From positions 1 to 26,811 of the forward strand of contig CALDRG010000094.1 in NCBI GenBank assembly GCA_937911265.1: a DNA stretch of 26,811 nt. Reading direction: 5' to 3'. The notes under the pieces were generated by a model that saw nothing but the letters and a program-made list of their open reading frames with translations, was not told where the DNA came from and did no database searches. Source of the stretch: Thalassarchaeum sp002495735. GTDB taxonomy: Archaea; Thermoplasmatota; Poseidoniia; Poseidoniales; Thalassarchaeaceae. This document shows, piece after piece, positions 1 to 6,828 of this stretch. Each line of letters begins with the position of its first letter. Position 1 is the first letter of the stretch. Position numbers and translations under genes: made by a program.

Positions 1-543
1 ATAAGCGACGGTACTAATGAGATTTCTCAAAACATAGAGGTCATCGTGACCGCGAAACCTGACCTCCTGGTTGAGATGGTAGACGTGAGAAGAGATGGCG
101 TCAGCGTGATGAATCTAGTTGATGGTGACATCATCGAGATTCACGCATACATCAGGAACGAAGGTCGCGGAGGCGCTGATGCTGTTGACGTCAAGTGCAG
201 AGTGGACGGAATCTTAGTGGGCGCTATAATGATTGATCATATTGAGCCCGGGGGACTCGGCGCAGCCGTCTGTGACGCACAGGTAGTGAGAGATGGTGAG
301 ACTCTGACTATCGAGGTGTCAGCAGACGGAACGGGGTCGATAGCAGAAACCTCAGAGAGCAATAACGACCGTACTGTCATTCTGGACGTGTCTGAAAGCG
401 AAGACGAAGGAGGGGGCATCATAGACTCCCTAGACAGAGGTTCAGCTTTGGCCTTCATCTCCGTAGGAGTGGTACTAATCTCGCTCACAGCCCTGTATTT
501 CAGCCCGAACAGAGTACGCAAGCCCTTCAATCACAAGAAGTAG
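1..543 (+). CDS. Secreted CARDB-domain protein, 3' end only
   Basis: The reading frame is open from the first base of the window, so this is the C-terminal part of a longer protein. A GTG at 46 is in frame but is almost certainly internal, because the codons before it (ending NEISQNIEVIV) look like the end of an earlier CARDB-type repeat. The visible part holds one CARDB/Ig-like domain (about nt 55-390: PDLLVEMVDV, then a glycine-rich turn, ending SESNNDRTVIL). An acidic glycine linker follows, then one transmembrane helix (about nt 445-501) and a short basic tail (RVRKPFNHKK). That order predicts a type I surface protein with its tail in the cytoplasm. CARDB domains are adhesion or protein-interaction modules common in archaeal exported proteins. 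The specific partner is unknown. It ends TAG at 541-543, followed by a T-run. Confidence 0.85.
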   Translation: MSDGTNEISQNIEVIVTAKPDLLVEMVDVRRDGVSVMNLVDGDIIEIHAYIRNEGRGGADAVDVKCRVDGILVGAIMIDHIEPGGLGAAVCDAQVVRDGETLTIEVSADGTGSIAETSESNNDRTVILDVSESEDEGGGIIDSLDRGSALAFISVGVVLISLTALYFSPNRVRKPFNHKK

Positions 544-550
544 CCCAGTG

Positions 551-563
551 GCCCGGTTTTTTG
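551..563 (+). terminator. Poly-T terminator after the CARDB gene
   Basis: A GC-rich stretch followed by six T residues (557-562) begins 13 bases after the stop codon at 543. Archaeal RNA polymerase stops at T-runs without needing a hairpin. Position and sequence fit a terminator. No strong hairpin is seen. Confidence 0.5.
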
Positions 564-607
564 CATCTCCGACCCCCTTTCTGGCCGATAATCGGTGATT
601 TTCAGGG

Positions 608-620
608 AATGGTTATACCA
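608..620 (+). promoter_or_regulatory. TATA-like element with TGGT/ACCA inverted arms
   Basis: The 13-mer AATGGTTATACCA is centred about 25 bases before an ATG at 640, the spacing expected between an archaeal TATA box and a start site. The arms TGGT and ACCA flank TAT, making an imperfect palindrome. The same 13-mer occurs on the minus strand at 5911-5899, ahead of the giant PPGF protein gene. A repeated promoter or operator is the inference. Confidence 0.45.
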
Positions 621-639
621 TACGCGAATCCGAAGAAGG

Positions 640-756
640 ATGCCGCGCAAGGGTGCTTCATGGTGCTTGAGCCGGTGGTGTGTGACTGAGATGATGAAAC
701 TGAAAATTCGTTTGGAGACAGAAGAGTGGGTCTACGAAGAGCATGAGATGGCCTGA
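640..756 (+). CDS. Possible leaderless mini-protein (38 aa)
   Basis: A short frame opens with ATG at 640, about 25 bases downstream of a TATA-like element, which would make its mRNA leaderless. It stops with TGA at 754-756, four bases before the convergent truB stop codon. The product has a tryptophan- and cysteine-bearing N-terminal part and a charged C-terminal part (MMKLKIRLETEEWVYEEHEMA). An alternative start is ATG at 691, giving 21 residues. Nothing in it is recognisable as a family. Support comes from the promoter spacing and from how exactly it fills the gap up to truB. A regulatory RNA or simple spacer remains possible. Confidence 0.25.
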   Translation: MPRKGASWCLSRWCVTEMMKLKIRLETEEWVYEEHEMA

Positions 757-760
757 GCCC

Positions 761-1738
761 TTATTCTTTGGACCAACTCTGCGGGTACGTACCCGGCTCC
801 ATCATTACAGCATGAGCAACTGCGATTTCTCCGGACCTCATTTTAGGGAGAGAATCGGTGTCAACTGTTAATTTAGCTACAGATACAGCTTCACCCTTAA
901 TGCTCTGCACGAGTACATTGGAACCCTCTGGCACTCCCTTCTGTGCCCTGACGACACCCGGACTCGCTAGAGGTGCTCCGTGTGAGAGAGCTGCTGCTGC
1001 GCCATCCTTTACAGTGATGGAGGGCAAACTCGAAAGTAAGACCTCGACCGGGGAGATGAGCTTCACTAAAGCGCTGTCATCACCATGCTCCCTGTGCAGA
1101 AATGCCGCATCTGCAAGCTGCTGCATGGTGCAAGCCATAGTCTGATCGAATGGACCTGTCCTGTCTCGATGCAATTCGGTTAGCTCACATTTCGTATCCA
1201 GCAGCAGTCCGATGTCCTTGGCGAGGGTCCTGATGTATGTCCCGGCGCTGCACGAAACTTCGAAGGCAGCGATGCGCGAGTCAGTGTCAGATTCCAGCAT
1301 CCTCAGAGAGTGAATGGTACGGGTCCGGACTTGTATCTTGACAGCAGACTCGAGAGGCGGGACATTGTAGATTACGCCATTGAGCAGAGATAGGATAGAT
1401 TCGAACTCGTCGTCTGAGACATCTCTGCCAAATCGCAACACTCCGACGTACCTCTTGTCGCCCTTGAGAACTATTTCAGTGAGCCTAGTGGCCTTGCCAC
1501 ACAGTATAGTCAGAAGTCCCGTTGCAAACGGGTCAAGGGTACCACCATGACCGATTTTCGTGATTCCCAATGTCTCCCTGGCCCAAGCCGCCAACTGGTG
1601 GCTTGAGGGCCCTCTGGGCTTATCCACTAATACCACTCCTGCTGATAGTAGTTCATCGAGCGAGCGCTCACTAGGAACGCATCCGAATCCGGGATTCGTG
1701 GAGGCCTCGGAGAGTTCCCAAAAGTTACTTTCACCCAT
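761..1738 (-). CDS. truB: Archaeal Cbf5/TruB tRNA/rRNA pseudouridine synthase
   Basis: Catalytic subunit of the H/ACA ribonucleoprotein, which converts uridine to pseudouridine in rRNA and also acts on tRNA U55. It works with Nop10, L7Ae and Gar1. At 325 residues it has the usual archaeal Cbf5 length. Seen in the sequence: the N-terminal STNPGFG segment typical of Cbf5, VDKPRGPSSH (39-47), the catalytic motif GHGGTLDP with Asp69, AGTYIRTLAKDIG, the RDRTGPF motif, and a C-terminal PUA-type domain (about 240-310) ending YPQSWSKE, close to the archaeal YPKLW ending. The ATG at 1738 lies 8 bases after the cmk stop, with GGAG close upstream. It is the last gene of the DUF106-cmk-cbf5 operon. Cbf5 rather than a bacterial TruB is favoured by the N-terminal segment and PUA domain. 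Confidence 0.95.
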   Translation of the reverse strand: MGESNFWELSEASTNPGFGCVPSERSLDELLSAGVVLVDKPRGPSSHQLAAWARETLGITKIGHGGTLDPFATGLLTILCGKATRLTEIVLKGDKRYVGVLRFGRDVSDDEFESILSLLNGVIYNVPPLESAVKIQVRTRTIHSLRMLESDTDSRIAAFEVSCSAGTYIRTLAKDIGLLLDTKCELTELHRDRTGPFDQTMACTMQQLADAAFLHREHGDDSALVKLISPVEVLLSSLPSITVKDGAAAALSHGAPLASPGVVRAQKGVPEGSNVLVQSIKGEAVSVAKLTVDTDSLPKMRSGEIAVAHAVMMEPGTYPQSWSKE

Positions 1739-1746
1739 TCTACCAC

Positions 1747-2268
1747 TTACTCCACTGCCATGCTGACAACTCCGAATACCTCGTTAGCATCCAATTCGTC
1801 AGCATCTACTACGAGATTGTACGGACTCATATCATCCAGATCGATGTCGTACAGTTCACGGTACCTCTCCATGTCATTGCTCTGACGCTGCTTGGAGAGC
1901 TCCAAACAGGTTTGGTAGTCTCCTCCCTCTCGGTTCTGGATCCTTCTGGCTCTTTCTTCGTTTGAGACCGAGACCCATACTCTGAGGCACTGCAGGCCGA
2001 GTTCGTGGGCCCACCAGCCGCAGAGTCTGCTCTCAACCACCTCGGGACCTTTTGGATCACTCATTGCGTGCCTCAGAATCGTGTCCAAAGAACGGTCCAC
2101 ATCAAAATCCTGTTTACACAGAGCGCTGAACTCAACCACAGTGAGGCCGCGGTTCGACGCTTCCTCTCGGAATATGTCACCGCCATTGACAGAGGACCAG
2201 TCACGGTCTTCGCATAACTTTCCGACCAGCGTCGAAGTGCCACTTCCGGGAGGTCCGCTGACGGTCAT
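1747..2268 (-). CDS. cmk: Cytidylate kinase (archaeal type)
   Basis: Transfers phosphate from ATP to CMP or dCMP, in CTP/dCTP supply. 173 residues, normal for the short archaeal form. The P-loop at residues 5-13 reads GPPGSGTST: the usual lysine position is Thr, which I recall from other archaeal Cmk proteins. NGGDIFREEASNRGL matches the family's conserved GDIFR region, and a RIQNREGGDY segment resembles the lid region. The frame is open further upstream to 2496, but that part overlaps the DUF106 gene and reads as low-complexity Arg/Gly shadow. ATG 2268 starts directly at the kinase fold, and a GGAGGTGA ribosome site overlaps the DUF106 stop codon. It lies 13 bases after DUF106 and 8 before truB, so the three are co-transcribed. 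Confidence 0.93.
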   Translation of the reverse strand: MTVSGPPGSGTSTLVGKLCEDRDWSSVNGGDIFREEASNRGLTVVEFSALCKQDFDVDRSLDTILRHAMSDPKGPEVVESRLCGWWAHELGLQCLRVWVSVSNEERARRIQNREGGDYQTCLELSKQRQSNDMERYRELYDIDLDDMSPYNLVVDADELDANEVFGVVSMAVE

Positions 2269-2281
2269 TCTCAGTATTCGC

Positions 2282-3208
2282 TCACCTCCATTCGTTGCGG
2301 CACACATCGCACCTGAGTCTTCCCTTGGGGGTCCTCGTGACCATGTCTGAGTTACAGGAAGGGCATACCGTCCCTGACTTGGGCGGAGCTGCGGAGACAT
2401 TGCCCTTCTTCCTCTGAGAGGGGGCCATTGCCTGCCCTCCTGTCTTTCTGGGCCCGTCCCTTCTTCGCTGCGCCCGGCGAGTCCTCGAATCGTCACTCGT
2501 CTTGACCTTCTGCTCGCTCAGGAGGTGAATAAGGGGCTCAGGAATAGGGTTGCCAGAGAGAACCAGAGGATGGCTCCTGTAGCGGCGAATCTTGATGTGG
2601 CGATCGATGATTCTGCCCAGAGGGGCACTCATCGTGATGTATGTGGCAATCCAAGCAGGGAATATCCACATTATCCTTTCATTGAACGACCACATTGGTG
2701 CCCAAGGTAGACTGACGAAAGAGACTCTAAACGACTCCACCTCGCTAGCCATCCAACTGAAGATAGCGATGATGAATACCATTGTGAACATCATCGGCCT
2801 CATCATAGCGGCCTGCATAGCCATCTGTTCAGGCTGCATTGACATCTGCATCTTCTGCATCTTCTCGGTTCTGGCAGTGTCACGGGCCATCTGGGCCTCT
2901 CTGAGTTGCTTGCCAATCTGACGTTGACGATGACTGATATGAGCCTGGGTCAACGGATCTGTGAATAATGCGCGAATGATGGTGTTGACAATCATGATGC
3001 TGGAACCCACGATGAAGACAGTGGGGACGAAGTAGGCTGTGTGGAACGGCAGCAGCGGTTCGATGGCGTAGCCGGCGCCATCTGCCAGAAGGATGCGGAG
3101 ACTAGGATTCAACATCAGCACTACCATCATCAACATGAGAAACAGCATGGGCATCATCATCGATGACATCGACTCGGCCTGTGGGTCACCACCTCCTGCG
3201 GAAGCCAT
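2282..3208 (-). CDS. DUF106 (Oxa1/EMC3-like) membrane insertase with C-terminal zinc ribbon
   Basis: Member of the archaeal DUF106 family, in the Oxa1/YidC/EMC3/TMCO1 superfamily thought to help insert membrane proteins. 308 residues from ATG 3208. GTG 3214 is an alternative; the frame opens at TTG 3265. Visible order: a Met-rich hydrophobic helix (about 15-37), a second helix (about 58-80), a cytoplasmic charged and Met-rich coiled coil (HRQRQIGKQLREAQM to MQPEQMAMQ), then two more helices (about 138-156 and 174-195). A basic Arg/Lys linker follows (about 225-275), then a zinc ribbon with CPSC and CDVC pairs (residues 281-304). The ribbon is an extra part compared with the short DUF106 proteins I know. 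It lies 68 bases after the giant gene and 13 before cmk, in the widely conserved DUF106-cmk-cbf5 neighbourhood. Confidence 0.85.
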   Translation of the reverse strand: MASAGGGDPQAESMSSMMMPMLFLMLMMVVLMLNPSLRILLADGAGYAIEPLLPFHTAYFVPTVFIVGSSIMIVNTIIRALFTDPLTQAHISHRQRQIGKQLREAQMARDTARTEKMQKMQMSMQPEQMAMQAAMMRPMMFTMVFIIAIFSWMASEVESFRVSFVSLPWAPMWSFNERIMWIFPAWIATYITMSAPLGRIIDRHIKIRRYRSHPLVLSGNPIPEPLIHLLSEQKVKTSDDSRTRRAQRRRDGPRKTGGQAMAPSQRKKGNVSAAPPKSGTVCPSCNSDMVTRTPKGRLRCDVCRNEWR

Positions 3209-3276
3209 GGGCACGCGTTCGGACCGAGTAGGAAGAACGCTTCGGTGGACGCCATAGGCGTCCAAGTCGATTCACT

Positions 3277-5856
3277 TCAAAACGAATAGCTGCAGACGGT
3301 GCAAACAGAGGCGCCTATCTGAGCTTCAGAACCGCAGATGGGGCATATCTCGCCCTCCGGCTCTGGCTCCGGCTCCGGCTCTGGTTCCGGCTCCGGCTCC
3401 GGCTCTGGTTCCGGCTCTGGTTCCGGCTCTGGCTCTGGCTCTGGCTCCGGCTCTGGGTCAGGCGAGTTCTGCTCCTCGAGCCATTCAGGTACATTAGGTT
3501 CCTCGTCGACCTCATCACCGAAGGTGGCACCATGGAAATCTTGCGCATCAGAGACCTTGTACTCCGACTCAGTATCGCCCTGTATCTCGTAGGTCACCTC
3601 AATCCTCTCTCCTTGCTTGATTCTCCCAACCTTCCACTCTACATGAGTCCCCTCCGGAGCCGCCTCCTTGTCCATCTTTGTGTCGCACTCGCCGTCAATC
3701 GAGGAGCGGACAGTCGACTTCTCGATGGAGAATGTCCCCGGGACTACATCGTGCAGAACGAGATCGTCAAGAGCGCTATCAGAGTTGTTAATGAACATCA
3801 GAAGCACCTCGTACCTACCTGCGCTTCCTGCCGGGAAGACCTCTTTGCCAGTGCTGATGTTGCGGCGGCGGTGCACCACCCTCAACTGCGGTGGCCTCAC
3901 AACCGCTCTAGTTGCTACAGGTCCGAACTTCTCAGAGCCAAAATCAGCCCTGATTGGTGCTGCCAGAAGGCCATTACTAGGAGAGGGGTCAGGGGCGTGC
4001 AGCGGATATCGCAGAACCATCGTCTTACCGGGCTGTAGGCCCAACGGCGCCGAGGTCCCGACTGTAATTCTCAGACTGTTACCACTGCTATCCGGAGACA
4101 CCAATCTCTCTTCTAACTGAACTCCCTCAATGACCTCAATGAGGTACTGATCCTCATTCAGTTCGGTACCTTCTATCTCGATGCTTACATCGGACTCGGC
4201 TGGAGGCTCAAAGACGCCGGGTACGTCATCGAGTAATCGCATCACGTTGATTGGAGCTGAGCCGGTATTCTCGATTGAAATCGTGACTTCCAAGTCCGAC
4301 GATACGAAGGACTTGATTCTGGATTTATCGTACTGCTTGAGCAACCTAGCATCGAGCACTGTCAGCTTCTGCTCCTTGAGGCCTATTGCGCCGGTCGAAG
4401 CTACCGAGACCCTAGGGAGGATGGATGACCGGAACTCGTGCGTGAAACTCGGCGTGTCCGCCTCTACTCTCTTCTCCATAGAGCTCCAGTTGCCTTCGGG
4501 CGGGACGTCCTGCCTGAGGTCAGATACATCTAGAATGGGATTATCTCTGCCCGATAGCCAAACGGTGACCCCCGATAGAGTGACCACGAAAGAGGAGCGG
4601 TTCTCGAAGACCGATTTGCAGTGCCAGATTCCTGGGCGGTCATCCTCCACCTTGTCCACCCTCATCATGTGCAGCGTCGAACCAGATACACGATCGAAGT
4701 CTACTCTCGAAACCGCAGCTTCAGCCGAGAAGTTAGCCGAGACTACTCCAGCAGATATTTTCTCTACTCCTTTGGTGGTGACCATTGGGGAAAGGGAAAG
4801 GGTCCTGCTCTCCCCCACATTCAGTCTGCCTATCTCCCATGAAATCGACGATTCGGAGATGCTGTAATCTTGGCCGTCAGGGATGTCGAAGTTCTCTGGA
4901 AAGTCCCTGCTAACCTCTACCTCAAACAGAGGTACTAGAGAGACGTTCTGGACCTCGATGTGCATTTCAATCTCCTGAGGCTCCGGGGAGTAAATCAGCG
5001 ACAGACTATCCTCTTGATCCCTCTCGGGATTGGTGTCCATTACCTCCTTGAGGACTAGCATCCTCGGCCCACTGGCCGAATACGGAATCACTGTCTCCTC
5101 AGTAGCTTCAAGTTCGCGTACCGAGATTGAACGGCCTCCGATGTCCGTGGAGTCAGTAGAGGAAAGCAGGACCTCAATATCCCAGGCTCTGTGCTTCTTG
5201 CTTGAGTTCCTCAGTATCAACTCCCCTTCTATCGACTGCCGCCTGACCGATCCGTCCGAGTTAAGCGTCGACGTCTCAATCTCACTCAGAGTCGCGTGCA
5301 ACTTGTCCCCTAGTATCGCGTCCACCTCAGTAGTTGACCTCAAGTGGGGATGAGTTGCTGCTGCGACAACAGGCTTCGACAGGGCCTCGGCTATGTCTTT
5401 GGATGAGTCGACAATCTCACTGGAAACTTCCACAATTCCTTCAACGGCTGAGTCTATAGCACTACTGGCCGAGCCGATAGCGAGTTCTCCGACAACTTCA
5501 GAGCCAGCCTCAAAGACTTCCTCCGCGACATCTTCGACGGCACCCTTCAGAGCAGCGAGTGAATCTTGCAATGAGGATGTCTCCTCTGGCTCACCTTCTG
5601 GTTCGGACTCGTTCGGCTCTTCAAAGCCCACCGGAAGGGGCGGCGTGGAATCGAATCCAGGAGGCGGCGGAGGTACTTCGAGACTTGATTCAGATTCAGG
5701 GGCAATCTCCCTGTCTTCGAGTTCCATCATGCCGGGCGGAGGAGGTAGGGGCTGTGGAATCTGTTCCTCCTCGGAGTCCTCATCGTCTTCCTCCTTGAAG
5801 CCGGGAGGAGGGGGAGGGGGGAATCCAGGAGGTAGAGGAGGAGGGTCTTCTGACAT
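3277..5856 (-). CDS. Cytoplasmic-looking giant: PPGF motifs, DUF11-like domains, (PE)17, zinc ribbon
   Basis: 859 residues from ATG 5856. The frame opens further upstream at 5994, but that part overlaps the promoter and the divergent GTPase. No signal peptide or membrane helix is visible. Order: an acidic, proline-rich N-terminus with runs of PPPP ending in PPGF or PPGM (residues 1-75); an acidic Ala/Val/Ser stretch that may be helical (about 95-165); three or more Ig-like segments resembling DUF11, marked by DF/DDVP or HDVVPG turns and IGRLNVGE or VGRIKQGE (about 180-780); a (PE)17 spacer; and a zinc ribbon CPIC...CTVC at the end. DUF11 domains are usually found on exported proteins, so a version without export signals is odd. 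It heads the DUF106-cmk-cbf5 operon. I do not recognise a known family for the whole protein. A scaffold or adaptor role is inference. Confidence 0.85.
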   Translation of the reverse strand: MSEDPPPLPPGFPPPPPPGFKEEDDEDSEEEQIPQPLPPPPGMMELEDREIAPESESSLEVPPPPPGFDSTPPLPVGFEEPNESEPEGEPEETSSLQDSLAALKGAVEDVAEEVFEAGSEVVGELAIGSASSAIDSAVEGIVEVSSEIVDSSKDIAEALSKPVVAAATHPHLRSTTEVDAILGDKLHATLSEIETSTLNSDGSVRRQSIEGELILRNSSKKHRAWDIEVLLSSTDSTDIGGRSISVRELEATEETVIPYSASGPRMLVLKEVMDTNPERDQEDSLSLIYSPEPQEIEMHIEVQNVSLVPLFEVEVSRDFPENFDIPDGQDYSISESSISWEIGRLNVGESRTLSLSPMVTTKGVEKISAGVVSANFSAEAAVSRVDFDRVSGSTLHMMRVDKVEDDRPGIWHCKSVFENRSSFVVTLSGVTVWLSGRDNPILDVSDLRQDVPPEGNWSSMEKRVEADTPSFTHEFRSSILPRVSVASTGAIGLKEQKLTVLDARLLKQYDKSRIKSFVSSDLEVTISIENTGSAPINVMRLLDDVPGVFEPPAESDVSIEIEGTELNEDQYLIEVIEGVQLEERLVSPDSSGNSLRITVGTSAPLGLQPGKTMVLRYPLHAPDPSPSNGLLAAPIRADFGSEKFGPVATRAVVRPPQLRVVHRRRNISTGKEVFPAGSAGRYEVLLMFINNSDSALDDLVLHDVVPGTFSIEKSTVRSSIDGECDTKMDKEAAPEGTHVEWKVGRIKQGERIEVTYEIQGDTESEYKVSDAQDFHGATFGDEVDEEPNVPEWLEEQNSPDPEPEPEPEPEPEPEPEPEPEPEPEPEPEPEPEPEGEICPICGSEAQIGASVCTVCSYSF
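3355..3456 (-). repeat. Tandem hexamer repeat coding (Pro-Glu)17
   Basis: Seventeen consecutive 6-base units (CTCCGG, CTCTGG or TTCCGG on the plus strand) encode 17 Pro-Glu dipeptides between the last DUF11-like domain and the zinc ribbon. The units differ at synonymous sites, so the peptide pattern is kept while the DNA has drifted. Such a spacer is expected to be extended and rigid. It is also prone to slippage, so its length may vary between strains. Confidence 0.95.
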
Positions 5857-5898
5857 GGCACGGCCACCCCGATGGGTGGTCGTGGACAGCGCTTGGAT

Positions 5899-5911
5899 TG
5901 GTATAACCATT
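5899..5911 (-). promoter_or_regulatory. Promoter for the giant protein operon; same 13-mer as at 608-620
   Basis: Read on the minus strand this is AATGGTTATACCA. It ends 42 bases before ATG 5856, which allows a start site about 20 bases ahead of the codon. The nearly palindromic core (TGGT-TAT-ACCA) lies between two divergent genes and could also serve the GTPase on the plus strand. Confidence 0.5.
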
Positions 5912-5982
5912 GCTTGTCTGACTTCGAGTCGAATCTGGGGCTTCACGAATGGTTGAAGTATCTCTCGTCCCCGGACGCGGGC

Positions 5983-6828
5983 GTGAGCAGTCAAGACGGT
6001 ACGGCCCCTCCAGTGCTATTCGTAGTAGGTACAGCTGGTGCAGGCAAGAGTTCTCTCGTCACCGCTTTCCAGAGATGGGCTAGATTCCTCGAGGTAGATG
6101 CCCTCGCTATCAACCTCGACCCTGGTGCCGAGAAAGTGGATTACGACACGGAGTTTGATGTCAGAGATCTGGTTTCTCTGTCCGATGTAATGATTGAGTA
6201 CGAACTTGGCCCCAACGGAGCTCAGATTCTAGCTGCTGATTTAGTGGCATCTCGGGCTGACGAAGTTTTCAATGAGATTGAAGGGTTGTCCTGCGACATA
6301 CTAATTGTAGATACTCCAGGACAGGTGGAGTTGTTCGCCTTCAGAGAGGCCTCCAGCCATCTCGTGAGCGTCATAGGGCAGGGCAGGGCCTGTTTGATCT
6401 TCCTCTTCGACCCGATGCTCTCACAGACACCCAGTGGCTTCGTTTCGCAGATGCTGCTCTCGTCGATAGTTCACTTCAGACTTGGGCTGCCGACCGCCAA
6501 CTTCCTCTCTAAGTCCGATCTACTGGAGCCTGAAGCCCTCGAGAGAGTACTGGATTGGGGCGAGAATCTCGACATTCTCGAGGCCGCCTTGTATGAAGAG
6601 TCGGCTCAGCAGGCCCGAGACGCGCACTCAGGGAGTCAGAGAGCAGAGTTTGCGATAGGTCAGTTGAGGATGATGCAGCACGCTTCGATACAACCGGGAT
6701 TGACTCCTCTCTCCAGCGAGAACGAGGAGGGGCTTGCTGATGTGCTGACCTTTGCCCAGACCATATTCGGAGGCATGGCAGATATGAGAGACGGATACTC
6801 GGGAGACATTGAGCATGAACGAGGCTGA
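5983..6828 (+). CDS. GPN-loop GTPase
   Basis: Archaeal member of the GPN family. These are dimeric GTPases whose eukaryotic relatives (Gpn1-3) help assemble and import RNA polymerase II; the archaeal role is not settled. From GTG 5983 it has 281 residues, with P-loop GTAGAGKSS (16-24), the signature Gly-Pro-Asn (76-78), DTPGQ (110-114) and SKSD (176-179) for guanine recognition. The frame opens earlier at ATG 5872, but that start lies within the divergent promoter and adds 37 residues unlike the family. TTG 5953 is another option. It overlaps the next gene, ornithine carbamoyltransferase, by 14 bases, so the two are probably co-translated. Confidence 0.9.
   Translation: MSSQDGTAPPVLFVVGTAGAGKSSLVTAFQRWARFLEVDALAINLDPGAEKVDYDTEFDVRDLVSLSDVMIEYELGPNGAQILAADLVASRADEVFNEIEGLSCDILIVDTPGQVELFAFREASSHLVSVIGQGRACLIFLFDPMLSQTPSGFVSQMLLSSIVHFRLGLPTANFLSKSDLLEPEALERVLDWGENLDILEAALYEESAQQARDAHSGSQRAEFAIGQLRMMQHASIQPGLTPLSSENEEGLADVLTFAQTIFGGMADMRDGYSGDIEHERG

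Noticed and set aside
46..543. GTG at 46 as the real start of the first gene
   Set aside because: The frame is open to base 1 and the codons before 46 continue the CARDB-type pattern; the gene starts outside the window.
690..756. C/D box guide RNA (ATGATGA at 691, CTGA at 700 and 753)
   Set aside because: Box-like sequences are present, but the first CTGA is only 3 bases after the C-like box and no C' box is correctly spaced before the last CTGA.
2269..2496. N-terminal extension of cmk
   Set aside because: Overlaps the DUF106 coding region, is low-complexity Arg/Gly/Pro, and the kinase fold begins at ATG 2268.
3355..3456. CRISPR-like array
   Set aside because: The units are contiguous 6-mers in a coding frame with no spacers.
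3338..3592. Plus-strand frame coding a Gly-Ser repeat protein
   Set aside because: It is the opposite strand of the (PE)17 tract and has no promoter or family features.
5393..5956. Plus-strand Ser/Gly-rich frame
   Set aside because: Shadow of the proline- and acid-rich N-terminus of the giant gene; it also crosses the divergent promoter.
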